Origin: Uranotaenia lowii
Lineage: Eukaryota; Arthropoda; Insecta; Diptera; Culicidae
NCBI RefSeq assembly: GCF_029784155.1
Contig: NC_073692.1
Coordinates: 418,124,352 to 418,188,351, forward strand
Direction: 5' to 3'
DNA: 64,000 nucleotides
Part shown: piece by piece, positions 1 to 11,089 of the stretch
Numbering within the stretch: the first letter of the stretch is position 1
Layout: every line of letters starts with the position of its first letter
Translations under genes and position numbers: made by a program
The notes under the pieces: generated by a model
What the model saw: only the letters and a program-made list of their open reading frames with translations
Databases searched by the model: none
Told to the model about the DNA's origin: nothing

Positions 1-450
1 AGATGTCTGCCAGACTTTGGCACTTGTTTGGGGCAAACATAAAAAACTTTTTGATCCTTTTTTCCGTAAACGCGCTTGGTTCATCAACGAAAACCGAAAA
101 AGACAGATCTCGTAAACCTTCATTGTGGGAAGTCTTTAATTTCCATGTACATCTATGAAAAACCCGATTTAATACACTTAACAGTGGATTGGAGCCTTTC
201 TAACAGAGTTTAAATTATATTTGGAAATATATAAAATAATATAGAATATACATGATAGATTCCTTCCCTCTGAATCATATAAGTATGATTTCAGATATTC
301 AAACACGAAAAATTCCAATCTCAATATAAAAAAATGATGCCTGATACGTTTTTTTGGGGAAAAGCGAACTGGTATGTAAGGAGCTCATTTTATGTATGGA
401 AAGAATGGTATTTAAACAGTAGAATTTCCAAGATTTATAACACGCTGAAA
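1..450. other. AT-rich intergenic stretch, no gene seen
   Basis: I see no gene, repeat array or RNA gene in this stretch. Short open frames overlap it but have no recognisable domain, repeat or start context. Confidence 0.6.
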
Positions 451-505
451 TGGTGCCGTGGTAGCAACCAGAACTATCACGTTGCTGGTCACGGTTCGAA
501 TCTTA
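451..505 (+). repeat. tRNA-like module (SINE-like, degenerate)
   Basis: A box-A-like segment (CCGTGGTAGCAAC) is followed about 40 nt later by a good box-B-like segment (ACGGTTCGAATC, 491-502), the arrangement of an internal pol III promoter in tRNA genes and tRNA-derived SINEs. A T-rich run follows. I cannot fold a complete cloverleaf with a clear acceptor stem, so this is more likely a decayed SINE head or tRNA pseudogene than a functional tRNA. Confidence 0.35.
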
Positions 506-795
506 CTGTTTTTTTATGCTTTTTTTTACTGAATAAGTAAAACCAACTACAATATTGATGGATAGCCGTGACGCGTGCCCTAGCATGATACCTTTTTTAG
601 AGCTCAACCATGCATAGAGGAAAAATTCCCACAAAAGGAGGGGAAAGTAATATGACTATTAAATGATTAATCTCATTCTGGAAACTAAATCTGAAATCTT
701 ATTCTGATTCTAAAGTTTGAATTTTGAGTTACAACACTTAGTCTAATATTTGAATATAAGTTCCAATTTCAAATTCCAGGTTGATCTTTAATCCA
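506..795. other. AT-rich flank grading into the minisatellite
   Basis: From about 660 the sequence becomes rich in degenerate AATCTGAA/AATTCTGAA words, and by about 796 it has become the regular 13-bp array. No gene is seen. Confidence 0.5.
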
Positions 796-1678
796 AATTC
801 TTAATCAGAATTCTAAATCTGAAATCTCAATCTGAATTCTGAATTTGAACTCTGAATTTGAATTCTAAATCTGTATTCTGAATCTGAATTCTGAATCTGA
901 ATTCTGAATCTGAATTCTGAATCTGAATTCTGAATCTGAGTTCTGAATCTGAATTCTGAATCTGAATTCTGAATCTGAATTCTGAATCTGAATTCTGAAT
1001 CTGAATTCTGAATCTGAATTCTGAATCTGAACTCTGAATCTGAATTCTGAATCTGAATTCTGAATCTGAATTCTGAATCTGAATTCTGAATCTAAATTCT
1101 GAATCTGAATTCTGAATCTGAATTCTGAATCTGAATTCTGAATCTGAATTCTGAATCTGAATTCTGAATCTGAATTCTGAATCTGAATTCTGAATCTGAA
1201 TTCTGAATCTGAATTCTGAATCTGAATTCTGAATCTGAATTCTGAATCTGAATTCTGAATCTGAATTCTGAATCTGAATTCTGAATCTGAATTCTGAATC
1301 TGAATTCTGAATCTGAATTCTGAATCTGAATTCTGAATCGGAATTCTGAATCTGAATTCTGAATCTGAATTCTGAATCTGAATTCTGAATCTGAATTCTG
1401 GATCTGAATTCTGAATCTGAATTCTGAATCTGAATTCTGAATTTGAATTCTGAATCTGAATTCTGAATCTGAATTCTGAATCTGAATTCTGAATCTGAAT
1501 TCTGAATCTGAATTCTGAATCTGAATTCTGAATCTGAATTCTGAATCTGAATTCTGAATCTGAATTCTGAATCTGAATTCTGAATCTGAATTCTGAATCT
1601 GAATTCTGAATCTGAATTCTGAATCTGAATTCTGAATTCTGAATCTGAATTCTGAATCTGAATTCTGAATTCTGAATC
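796..1678. repeat. 13-bp minisatellite array (TCTGAATTCTGAA)n, block 1
   Basis: Roughly 68 tandem copies of a 13-bp unit made of a 7-mer and a 6-mer (TCTGAAT + TCTGAA). Each unit carries a GAATTC. Copies are nearly identical in the middle, with occasional point changes (for example near 1339, 1400 and 1442), and degenerate at the left edge. The reverse strand reads as an endless peptide rich in FRIQIQNSDSE, because 13 bp with no stop gives long open frames; this is not evidence of coding. The array ends abruptly at 1678 where the LINE begins and resumes directly after the LINE A tail. Confidence 0.95.
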
Positions 1679-1827
1679 CACAGTTCACGTTTGCAAGCCG
1701 AAGAGAGAAGACGTATCTTATAGATTCTGTTTAAGCGCGTGTTTGTTGGGCTTTCGCCTGTGGTGAAAACAATTTATTTATCACCTCGGTGATATATAAC
1801 CTTAAATCTCGGACGTGAAAAAAGAAA
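1679..1827 (+). promoter_or_regulatory. LINE 5' UTR / probable internal promoter region
   Basis: This non-repetitive segment lies between the minisatellite edge and the ORF1 ATG. LINEs of this type usually carry an internal promoter at the 5' end so that the full-length RNA includes it. I see no canonical TATA box in the right place. The segment contains ATCACCTCGGTGAT near 1780, a short hairpin (ATCACC/GGTGAT) of unknown role. The 5' boundary is set by where the 13-bp repeat stops. Confidence 0.5.
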
Positions 1828-2922
1828 ATGAGTGCTGAAAATAGAACAGCTGACAGGAACTTCCGAACGAGTTCGTTGCGGATTTATTTTGGGCAGGACA
1901 AGCCCATGCCAACGGACATTGAAATTTTCACCTTTTTCAAGAAGGTTGGTTTTGTGGCCGAATCTTTAAAGGCCATGTATAAAGAGGTCAAGGAGTACAG
2001 TGTGTACGCAATGTTCAAGACCGATGCTGACATGGATGCAGCCTACTCTAGGATAACCGGGAACCCGATTTTCACCTATACCAGCGGTTTGTCATACCCA
2101 CTCACTGTGTCGATCGCTAGTAACAAGGTGAAGTATGTCCGTATCTTCGGTCTCCCTCCGGACATACTCGATTCAGAGATCGCGCAGGTGATGTCCAAAC
2201 ATGGAAAAATTTATCGCATGATCCGGGAGAAATATGGTTCCGAAACGGGATTCCCCATTTGGAACGGGATCCGAGGCATACATATGGAGGTGACGAAGGA
2301 CCTACCGGCAACAATCCACGTGCTCCACTTTCAAGCACGATTGTATTATGATGGTCTCAAACATAAGTGCTTTGCGTGCGGGGCAACGGATCACATTAAG
2401 GCAAAGTGTCCAAAACGCCTTACAGTGAACGATCGCTTGAAGCAGGGTAACGCTCAAGAAACCAGGGAAGAGGAGGGTGATCTTCGGCCATCACCATCCT
2501 ACAGCCAAGTTTTGGGTTCCAATTCCACGGCAAAACTCGAGCTGAATTTGGTAGCCTTGAAACCAAAAACTGGTTTGATGAAACCAACGGGCAACGAAGA
2601 TACAGCTGAAATCGCGACCGCTCCTCTACCTACTCCTTGCCAGCAGGTAGAGTCGAGCACACAGCAACGAAGCAGCGAAATCATCTCGGACGAAGCAGAT
2701 ACCGGCCATGATATGGAAGTACACCCATCCGATGAGGAGAAAGGGAAAGAGTGGGAGGTAGTTCGAGGTAAAGGAGTAAAGCGAGTAGCTCTGACGAAGG
2801 CTGCTTCGTCCGACTCTTCGGACAGTGGTGAAAAACCCTTTAAGGTTCCCGAGGCACCCGATCTACTGAGAGCGCAGAGAACGAGGTCCAGGTCGAAGCA
2901 GCGAAAGCTCAGTGAGAAGTGA
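1828..2922 (+). CDS. LINE ORF1 protein, single CCHC zinc knuckle, nucleic-acid-binding
   Basis: A 364-aa ORF1 protein, expected to bind the element RNA and form the ribonucleoprotein used for target-primed reverse transcription. Residues about 15-110 look like a globular, possibly RRM-like region (LRIYFGQDKPMP). Around 115-175 is a second conserved-looking block (VRIFGLPPDILDSEIAQVM, GIRGIHMEV). One CCHC knuckle follows: Cys181, Cys184, His189, Cys194 (C-X2-C-X4-H-X4-C). The C-terminal half is low-complexity, acidic then basic, ending in an Arg/Lys/Ser-rich tail (RTRSRSKQRK). The ATG at 1828 (AAAATGAGT) is the first in frame after the UTR. The frame has no internal stop, consistent with recent mobility. 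ORF2 follows in the same frame after 36 nt. Assignment as LINE ORF1 is strong; the exact clade is less sure. Confidence 0.9.
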   Translation: MSAENRTADRNFRTSSLRIYFGQDKPMPTDIEIFTFFKKVGFVAESLKAMYKEVKEYSVYAMFKTDADMDAAYSRITGNPIFTYTSGLSYPLTVSIASNKVKYVRIFGLPPDILDSEIAQVMSKHGKIYRMIREKYGSETGFPIWNGIRGIHMEVTKDLPATIHVLHFQARLYYDGLKHKCFACGATDHIKAKCPKRLTVNDRLKQGNAQETREEEGDLRPSPSYSQVLGSNSTAKLELNLVALKPKTGLMKPTGNEDTAEIATAPLPTPCQQVESSTQQRSSEIISDEADTGHDMEVHPSDEEKGKEWEVVRGKGVKRVALTKAASSDSSDSGEKPFKVPEAPDLLRAQRTRSRSKQRKLSEK

Positions 2923-2958
2923 GCAGCGTGGTGAGTTTATCCATAGAAGATTTTCGAA

Positions 2959-5900
2959 ATGAACTATACGATGGTTATAGGCAGCATAAATCTAAACAGT
3001 TCCACTAGTGATATTAATAAGAATCTTCTCCGGGATTTCATTGTTAATCATAGCGTAGATGTTTTATTTGTTCAAGAGCTAGTGTATGATAATTTTTGTT
3101 TTCTTCCTGGTTATCGAGCGATAGTCAATGTAGGCAATAATAAGAGAGGTACAGGAATTCTGGTTCGTAACACTTTTCAGCATGAGGGAGTCTTGTTCGA
3201 TGAAGATAGTAGGATAGTCTCTATTGTTATTAATCACATTAATTTGGTGAATATATATGCTCCATCCGGATCCAACTTTAAAAAAGCTCGTGATGAGCTT
3301 TTTCGGGATGCAATTGCACCACATATGAACAAAGCAAATAGCAGATTCTCTTTGATTGGTGGCGATTTTAACTGCATTTTGAATGCGCAAGATAGTAGTG
3401 GTTCTAATAAAAATTATTCAGTAGGTCTCTCGCAATTCGTACAACTGTTCTCTTTGAAAGATATTTTCCGTGAACTGAGGAAAAATGAGTTCACGTTCTT
3501 CCGAGGATCCGTACAATCTCGCATCGATCGTTTTTATGGCTGCCAAGAGTTTTTAGATAATGTGATCAGCGTTAGAACAATTTGTGTACCATTTTCAGAC
3601 CATTCAGCTTTAACAATGAAAATTAAAATTGACTCAAATCCTTTTGTGCCCCGCGGAAAAGGTTATTGGAAGATTAATGCAGTTCTTTTAGAAAAAGATG
3701 AAATTGCCAATCGCTTTAACACGGAGCTGAGCTTGTTAAAACAACGACAAGTTTTCAATCAAGATTTGAATTCTTGGTGGAATATCGCTTTAAAATACAA
3801 AACAAGAGGGTTTTACAAAAATGAGTCGTGGATATTTAATCAATCTGTCAGATGTCAAAAAAGTTCTTTGTATGCAGAAATTGATGCACTCTCAGCTCGC
3901 CAAAATCTCGGGGAACAAGTTTTCGATGAATTACAGATAGTCAAGTCCAAGCTTATGTCAATAGAACAAGCCAGGCTTGACTATCTCGGAAAACATCTGC
4001 CAATTTCCTCCGTGCTTGCAGATGAAAAAATGAATATCTTCCAAGTTTCCGCTTTAGTAAAAAGATTTCAAAACAACTCTCGGTTCTGTCTCTTTGCTAA
4101 TGATTCTCTCATAACTGATGTGCCAACATTAAAGCAAATGGTAAAACAATACTACTCGAATACCTTTAAAGCAAAAACTGAATCTAGAAACGAGGATAAT
4201 AACCAATCCACCCCTTTAGATTACATCACCAAATTTTTGTCTCAAAACCAACAATCTATGCTTCTGGCACCAATCACAGAAGATGAAATCTATCAAACCC
4301 TTCGAAAATCATCAAGAAAAAAATCCCCCGGACCAGATGGTTTGACATACGAGTTTTACCTTAAGCATTTCGATTCTCTACGAAGTGAAATGTGCACAGT
4401 ATTCAACGGCTATTTACAAGGAAGTTTGATCCCCCCAAAAGAGTTTTCATCAGGAATCATTTCACTGATACCTAAAGAAGGTAATCGTGATAGTCTAGAT
4501 AATTATCGTCCAATCAGTCAATTAAACACAGATTACAAGACGTTTACAAAAATTCTATTCAACAGAATGAGTTCTGTTTTGCCTGACTTGATTGGCAAAG
4601 GTCAAGCAGCTTGCATTCCAGGAAGATCATGTGTGACTAATCTAAAAGATATTCGAAGGTTAGTTCTCAAGTCTAATGAAACTCGTAGGTTCAAAGGGTT
4701 TTTGGTTAGCGTTGACTTTAAAAAAGCATTCGATAACGTTTCTCATGATTTACTTTGGAAAGTTCTCAGAAAATTCGCTTTCCCAGATCAGTTAGTCCTT
4801 TGCCTGCAAAAATTATACGCGAATGCCACTTCCAGAATTATCTTTGACGGTTTTTTGACAGATGAAGTGGAAATAAAGTCATCGGTGCGACAAGGATGCC
4901 CTCTGAGCATGTTGCTTTTTGTTCTATACGTCGAACCCTTGATTCGCCAAATACACGATAGCGTCCAAGGAATAATGGCTTACGATCGTATTTTGAAGGT
5001 CTTGGCTTACGCGGATGATGTTAATATATTTGTTAGAAACGTCGAAGAATTCGATTTGCTTCTTCAAATCATCGGATCTTTTTCCGCTTATGCAAGTATT
5101 GAAATGAACCAGCAAAAGTCTTGTTTCATTAGACTCAACAATACACCAGGAGGACAAATGCAACTGGAAGAGAAAGTACAGATAACTATCCTCGGTATGA
5201 TTATCAGTCAAAAATGGACAGAAATGATAAATTCTAATTATGACAAGTTGATCTCGAGCGTTAAATACCGAATAAGTGTCAATGGAAGCAGATCAATGAA
5301 TTTGTTTGAAAGGTCTTGGTTTTTAAACACATTTGTGCTTTCGAAACTATGGTACATAGCTCAGATTATTCCACCGACAAATCGGAATATAGCAGAACTG
5401 AAAACTGTCATAGGGTACTTCATCTGGCGTGGCATGATTTTCAAAACAGGGAGAGATCAGCTGTCATTACCGTGTGATGAAGGTGGTTTAAATTTAGTGG
5501 ATCCTGGAATAAAAACAAAAGCGTTGTTCATCCGAAATCTTTTACTAAAAGAAAGTGAGGAGGTAATCGAAGAAGAAGAACTTTATTTAATGAATTTTCG
5601 ACATTCTGAATGTCTTGGAAGAAACATGAGAGAATGGATTGAAGAAGGAAACCAAATAAAACGGTTGCAGCATTTAGATTCGGCAAAGAAAATTTATTGG
5701 CATTTCATCAATGTACGTGGAGTCAAGCCGTTGGTAGAAGAACAACATCCACTGATGGACTGGAAACTTATTTGGTCGAATGTAAATTGGAAATGGCTCC
5801 CAAGTGCTGATCGTTCAAATATGTTTATGCTTTTAAACGATCTGATCCCCAACAAAGGAAAGTTAAAACTGTACAACATCGGCGGGCTTCAAAACAGCTT

Positions 5901-6237
5901 ATGTAATGATTGTGGAATCAGCAATGACGATAACGAGCATAGAATGAAATTTTGTCCATCATCCAAAATAGTCTGGGATTGGCTGATTGATGCCTTGATA
6001 ACAAAATTGAAAATAAATTGCAAGAAACCTGAAGACCTACTGAGTTTGAATATTGGAACCAGGGAGAAATGTTTAAAAACAGGACAGTGGCTGGTAATTC
6101 ATACTATGAGCTTCCTACTTTCGAAATTCCCTCATGCAAATTTGTACGAACTGAAAAAAGGATTGTTAGAATGGAAATGGAAGTACAGAAAACGAACACA
6201 AGAAATTTTCGGGAAATATTTGAATCTGATATTGTAG
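2959..6237 (+). CDS. LINE ORF2 polyprotein: APE-type endonuclease, reverse transcriptase, C-terminal Cys/His motif
   Basis: A 1092-aa enzyme that would nick the target DNA and reverse-transcribe the element RNA from the nick. The endonuclease is N-terminal: QE with Glu40, GGDFNC at 134-139, RIDRFY near 190, and SDHSA at 213-217, the catalytic signatures of EEP/APE nucleases. The RT domain spans about 430-730: SPGPDG at 456-461, IPKEGNRDSLDNYRPIS, GQAACIPGRSC, VSVDFKKAFDNV, RQGCPLS and the catalytic YADD at 684-687. Near the C terminus is Cys982, Cys985, His994, Cys999 (C-X2-C-X8-H-X4-C), typical of many LINE ORF2 tails. All key residues are present and the frame is unbroken, so the protein may be functional. 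Translation probably depends on reinitiation or an internal start, since ORF1 ends 36 nt upstream in the same frame. L1/Tx1-like assignment rests on RT motif resemblance. Confidence 0.95.
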   Translation: MNYTMVIGSINLNSSTSDINKNLLRDFIVNHSVDVLFVQELVYDNFCFLPGYRAIVNVGNNKRGTGILVRNTFQHEGVLFDEDSRIVSIVINHINLVNIYAPSGSNFKKARDELFRDAIAPHMNKANSRFSLIGGDFNCILNAQDSSGSNKNYSVGLSQFVQLFSLKDIFRELRKNEFTFFRGSVQSRIDRFYGCQEFLDNVISVRTICVPFSDHSALTMKIKIDSNPFVPRGKGYWKINAVLLEKDEIANRFNTELSLLKQRQVFNQDLNSWWNIALKYKTRGFYKNESWIFNQSVRCQKSSLYAEIDALSARQNLGEQVFDELQIVKSKLMSIEQARLDYLGKHLPISSVLADEKMNIFQVSALVKRFQNNSRFCLFANDSLITDVPTLKQMVKQYYSNTFKAKTESRNEDNNQSTPLDYITKFLSQNQQSMLLAPITEDEIYQTLRKSSRKKSPGPDGLTYEFYLKHFDSLRSEMCTVFNGYLQGSLIPPKEFSSGIISLIPKEGNRDSLDNYRPISQLNTDYKTFTKILFNRMSSVLPDLIGKGQAACIPGRSCVTNLKDIRRLVLKSNETRRFKGFLVSVDFKKAFDNVSHDLLWKVLRKFAFPDQLVLCLQKLYANATSRIIFDGFLTDEVEIKSSVRQGCPLSMLLFVLYVEPLIRQIHDSVQGIMAYDRILKVLAYADDVNIFVRNVEEFDLLLQIIGSFSAYASIEMNQQKSCFIRLNNTPGGQMQLEEKVQITILGMIISQKWTEMINSNYDKLISSVKYRISVNGSRSMNLFERSWFLNTFVLSKLWYIAQIIPPTNRNIAELKTVIGYFIWRGMIFKTGRDQLSLPCDEGGLNLVDPGIKTKALFIRNLLLKESEEVIEEEELYLMNFRHSECLGRNMREWIEEGNQIKRLQHLDSAKKIYWHFINVRGVKPLVEEQHPLMDWKLIWSNVNWKWLPSADRSNMFMLLNDLIPNKGKLKLYNIGGLQNSLCNDCGISNDDNEHRMKFCPSSKIVWDWLIDALITKLKINCKKPEDLLSLNIGTREKCLKTGQWLVIHTMSFLLSKFPHANLYELKKGLLEWKWKYRKRTQEIFGKYLNLIL

Positions 6238-6446
<209 letters not shown>

Positions 6447-6909
6447 TTGTAAATCTCATTTTGATTGTTTTGCATCACGCGGTTTTCAACATTGAAATTT
6501 CTTTCATCCAAAATTTTTTTTTATGATTTCGGATTTTACAACTTTTAATAGTATGGTTTTACCCCTAAAAGTATGCAGCAAACTTAATTTCAGAAAAATT
6601 GTGAATAAAAGTTTTCACAAAACAAAATCGTGTTTTCATGCGTAATGATTTTTAAGTCATCGCAAATTTATCAAAAACTGTGAAAATTGGTATTCTTGGA
6701 GAAACAATTCCAGAATTGAAAATTGATAAAGTGAGGAGAAATTTTACGGATGATGAAAAGAGCGAAAGAACATTTTTGCAAGGAAAATTTATTAACGTAC
6801 ACCATACTTTACCTCGCAACATCCAGCTTCATCAATTTTTAATTCTGATATTCTTTCTCCATGAATCTAAATTTTTCACCGATATGCCGAAAATAAATTT
6901 ACAAAAATT
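6447..6909. repeat. Spacer between minisatellite blocks, diverged copy of a dispersed repeat
   Basis: The first ~150 bases resemble, with many differences, the dispersed repeat at 12690-12830 and 14845-14985: a shared order of words such as TTTTGCA-CACG-GGTT, then TTCATCCA, then CCCCTAAA-GTATGCAGCA. The rest is AT-rich with no recognised content. Confidence 0.4.
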
Positions 6910-7461
6910 CTGAATCTGAATTCTGAATCTGAATTCTGATTCTGAATTCTGAATCTGAAATCTGAATCTGAATTCTGAATCTGAATTCTGAATCTGAATT
7001 CTGAATCTGAATTCTGAATTTGAATTCTGAATCTGAATTCTGAATCTGAATTCTGAATCTGAATTCTGAATCTGAATTCTGAATCTGAATTCTGAATCTG
7101 AATTCTGAATCTGAATTCTGAATCTGAATTCTGAATCTGAATTCTGAATCTGAATTCTGAATCTGAATTCTGAATCTGAATTCTGAATCTGAATTCTGAA
7201 TTCTGAATCTGAATTCTGAATCTGAATTCTGAATCTGAATTCTGAATCTGAATTCTGAATCTGAATTCTGAATCTGAATTCTGAATCTGAATTCTTAATC
7301 TGAATTCTGAATCTGAATTCTGAATCTAAATTCTGAATCTGAATATGAGTTCTGAATCTGAATTTTGAATTCTGAATTTTGAATCCTGAATTCTGATTCC
7401 TAAACCTGTATCCTGAATTTGAAAACTGAATCTGAATTCTGCATCTGAAATTGAATCTAAA
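6910..7461. repeat. 13-bp minisatellite array, block 2
   Basis: Roughly 40 units of the same repeat as at 796-1678, regular from about 6960 to 7330 and degenerate at both edges (from about 7330: AATATGAGTTCTG, GAATCCTGAATT). Unit phase and sequence match block 1, so the two blocks share an origin. Confidence 0.93.
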
Positions 7462-7611
7462 TTATGTATGAGTATGTAGAAATGAAAAAAAAAAAACATA
7501 AATTCATTCTTCAACACGGGTAAAAAAAACGAGGGTCATAAGATCTTCATATAAATTCCCCCCCAACGCAGTTTCCTGTACGGCTCTGCATTTTGTTGAC
7601 ACCCGGCATGG

Positions 7612-7655
7612 CTTTAGACACTATAATTTCATAAATGAAATTATAATGTCTATAG
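7612..7655. repeat. Short imperfect hairpin, 21-bp arms
   Basis: The arms read CTTTAGACACTATAATTTCAT and its near-perfect reverse complement around a 2-nt loop (AA), with two mismatches. GGCATGGC occurs on both sides as a short direct repeat. It could be a small MITE remnant; no gene is attached. Confidence 0.5.
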
Positions 7656-7832
7656 GCATGGCGGACTCTGAAGGAAACGCCCATCCGCCATTTGCTGCAT
7701 TGAAAAGCAAGAAGTGTAAGATATAAACACTGTTGCCGTATTTGCCCCAGCAGACTGAGAAACTGCCCAGACCACGGTGCGTCTTAGTAATGCCTTTTAC
7801 CTATTTGAGTTTGAGCCGCTCTCTATCAAGCG

Positions 7833-7900
7833 TGCCGATGGTTTATTGGATAGCGCTTGAAACTTTGAATCTGAAGGGTTTTGGTTCAAGTCTCGAGATA
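7833..7900 (+). repeat. tRNA-like module (SINE-like)
   Basis: A box-A-like start (GATGGTTTATTGGATAGC) is followed by a strong box-B-like segment (TTGGTTCAAGTCTCG), with tRNA-like spacing. I cannot confirm a full cloverleaf or terminal CCA context. A T-rich stretch follows within 20 nt. Best read as a tRNA-derived SINE fragment or tRNA pseudogene. Confidence 0.35.
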
Positions 7901-9487
7901 ATAAATATTATTTTTTTATTTTGATTATCTCCAATTTATAAATGATTGCTGGTGCTGCTGCTTCGAGGCGCCACTAGCAACTTTTTTATATGCCATAATA
8001 AGTATGATATGTATTTGGTAAAGAAAACGGTTTCAACTATTTTGTTTTTTTCCCGTTTTTGAAAGGGTTGTGTAGAAAAAAAAATGCATTCTTTTGAGAC
8101 TAAAATCATTTTAATTGTGCAGCCCAGTTTCGCAAAAACGTTCTTGACATTTTTAAAATGGCACATACAAATCCACGGACATCAACAGAACTCGTCGAGC
8201 TGAGTCGATAGGTACCTATAAAGGTATGTCTAAGACCCATAATTAATGATCTCTCAAATCGACCGATAACCAAACCTTTCTGTTAGAAAGGCAAAAAACG
8301 AAAACTTGACTCATGAAAATTTTATGAGCCCCGGAACCGTATCAAGACAATTTTTGATGATGGAAGTTTTCCTTGAAGCGGAGTTAGAACTCAAGCAACG
8401 AAAACCATATCCTAAATAATAATCAGGAATGTGGCTTTCATAGCCAAACTTTTGACCAAGTTTCGTTGTTTGAGTTTGGAAATGAAAAAGCGCAACATTC
8501 TTGCATTCAATTTCAATTTGTTACGCTTTTTCCATTGATGTGGACCATTCGACAAAAAAGTATCAAATTTCATGAAATGATTTCTTGATTTTCTCTCAGA
8601 CAAAACAATTCTCAAATGTTGGTTGCCATCAAAATTCATACCAAAGAACAAAAACAAAACCGTTTCTACGTGAGATTTCTACAATTATGGCTGGAGGCTG
8701 TCTGTCATTAATCGAGTTTTGTAATTTGAGAAGCCATTTTCCCTTGAATTATTTGTTATTCATCTGCCTTGGAAGCCCAGCCGATTTTGACTTACAAACC
8801 GCTAAGGTGTTTCCGGAGCCCGAAAAGCTTATCGATACAAGAAATAAGGAAATTTTCCTTCGAAAACATCAACAGTGATTGGGAAAACTTGTCGATCGAT
8901 CGGATCTGTTCCGAAAATGTTTCCTTTCAAAACTGGAGAAAGTTGTGCAAGAGCCTGGCCTCGGCTAAAGATTTCAATTAACCTTCCCTTCCCTCGACGT
9001 TAACGCCCTCGAATGGAAATTTTTCAAGAGTAGCAGCTTAATTTTTCGCGGAAAAAGAGCGTCTTCTTTGTTTCCGAGATTCTTGTTTCTTTACTCGTTG
9101 TTGCGTTTATCACGTTCAGTTAGCTAAAATTGGATGAAAACAGCCGAAGGGAAAGAGAGTTTTTAAAATGTAGGCCTAGTTGCTAGTGAAGAAATGCGTA
9201 TCAGCATGACGTACACAGGATTACCATAAATCTTTTAACTGGCATCATCCATTAATCAAAAGTCAATTTTCTAAAGACATTTCTAACGGAATTTTATCGA
9301 GCGAGATTGTTAAAAGCTAAAAATATCCTTGCGTACGCATACGAAAAGGAAAAAAAAATGCTGCAAGACAGGATGCTGGTCAAAAGTTTTCTGAGCTCTT
9401 GATTACGTTCCAAAATATTTGTGTTCGGGGTTTGTTTGGATCTGCGGCTAAAAGTTATTTAAAAAAACTGAGAACTGTGACTCAATT
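7901..9487. other. AT-rich stretch, no gene seen
   Basis: Several open frames of 60-100 codons exist on both strands (for example 8585-8878), but none shows a domain, signal peptide or coherent composition. I see no tandem or inverted repeat here. Confidence 0.5.
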
Positions 9488-9520
9488 GTATGTATGTATG
9501 TATGTATGTTTGTATATATG
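9488..9520. repeat. (TGTA)n microsatellite
   Basis: A short run of TGTA/TATG tetranucleotides ending in TGTTTGTA. Confidence 0.8.
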
Positions 9521-9586
9521 GTAGCCACCTTGGGTGCACGGTCATTTCACAGTTGTGACTAAGGCTTCATCAACAAGTCAACTGGG

Positions 9587-9654
9587 AACTGTGACACAAA
9601 TATAGATAAACAGTATGCAAAACTGTGACGCAAATATAGATAAACAGTAACCAA
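9587..9654. repeat. 34-bp tandem repeat, two copies
   Basis: The phrase AACTGTGAC-CAAATATAGATAAACAGTA occurs twice with a period of 34 bp, starting at 9587 and 9621. It sits at the left edge of the foldback element that follows. Confidence 0.7.
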
Positions 9655-11070
9655 AACTTGCTTGTTATTATATGAATGGTTAAAAATTATCAAAATTTTC
9701 ATCTAAAATTTGTCTTAAATTTTTCAACGGATAAATTAAGCATAACTTTACTTTTTTGGATAAAGCAATTTTCGTTGACGACTAAAAACATGAAAATAAA
9801 AAGCGAAATTAGAACAGTACCATTTATGTTTTTTTCTAAAAAAATCTACATAATTTCTAAAAAATTACCAGAAGAGTGATTCATGCTTCTAGGAATTATT
9901 CTAATAGATAACTGCAGTTTTAGGCGTATTTTAGTATTCCAAAGGTTTTAACTGGATTTTCAGGCATTTCTTCAAGCACTAATAAATTTTACATTTCAGC
10001 TATAAAACTTCATCAAACTGCTTTATTTTTCACTTAGACGTAATATGATAAAACAATTGTTCTTGGTTAATTTTGAATCAGAAATAACAGGTTGGAATTC
10101 AGAAACTTTGATTTTTTTTTTTCAGTGAACCACACGTTTTCTACATTCAAATCGTAGATGGCAGCACTATTTTGCAGTTAAAACCAAATAATCTCTCAAT
10201 TTTCATTTTACGAATTTATTAAGTTTCATCTTCATCATTTTGAGGTAGTTTCCCAACACAGTTCTGATGGAATTCACGCTTAAGGGAGATTTTCTGGATT
10301 TACAAAAACTTACTAGAACAAATCTATGTTTCTGCTCATCTCAACTTGCAAATCATACCAATAATACTGCTGGTCCAGATGGCTATCAAGTTCCATCGGA
10401 AAGGACAACTGTATTTTGATTATCGGAGCAATAAATTCCCTATTTAGTGGCTTTGATTCAAATAGAATTATTTGATAGAGGAATCTTAGAATTTCCAAGG
10501 CATTCACGTTGCGTCAGGAACTTATTTCTTGACCAAAATCATCCAGCACACCTTTATTAATTTCGGTTAGTCGAAAATGGGTCTAATTCCAATTAACAGA
10601 AAGATTGCGCTTTCAACAACGACATCAAACTGACAAAAGTATTATAACTGATTGAAAAAACATTTTGGGTCAGAAGCCTATTTTGAGGATTCAAATTAAG
10701 CCTAGAATCATTGTCGCGTCATTTCAAGTCATGTTCAAGTAGAAATTAAGCAGTTTGATAAAGAAGTAAAGCTGAAATGACAGAATTTATAGTGCTAGAG
10801 GAAAATCTCTAAAAACCTCTTCAAAACCTGTTGGAATACTAATAAACGCATAAAAATGCAGTTATCTTTTTAAATAGTTCGTGAAAGCATTATTATTCAC
10901 TTTTCCTGTCGAGATTTCTGTAGAAAAGCATCCTTCAATCCTAAACGCCTATTACTCCATCCAAAAAATGTAAACTTATGCTCAATTTATCCGTTGAACA
11001 ATTTGGAACAAGTTGTAAAACAAAACTTTGGCGATTTTCAATCATTCGTATTTTGACAAGCAAAACACAT
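9655..11070. mobile_element. Foldback element 1, ~400-bp inverted arms
   Basis: The left arm (about 9655-10060) is an imperfect reverse complement of the right arm (about 10690-11070). Anchors seen in both, in opposite order: TTCAACGGATAAATT-AGCATAA (left near 9722, right near 10980-11000), AAGATAACTGCA/TAGATAACTGCA, TTAGTATTCCAA, TTTCAGCT, and CATCAAACTGCTT/TATCAAACTGCTT. The middle (10060-10690) is unique. No transposase is seen. A transcript through it would form a long double-stranded hairpin. Arms are visibly diverged, so the element is not young. Ends are approximate. Confidence 0.7.
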
Positions 11071-11089
11071 AATGGAAATATTCTTGCGT

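Noticed and set aside
796..1678. CRISPR-like array
   Set aside because: Units are contiguous with no unique spacers, and the context is eukaryotic; it is a minisatellite.
827..1688. Minus-strand open frames of 284 and 198 codons with FRIQIQNSDSE repeats
   Set aside because: They translate the 13-bp minisatellite; two frames are open at once and the peptide is a by-product of the unit.
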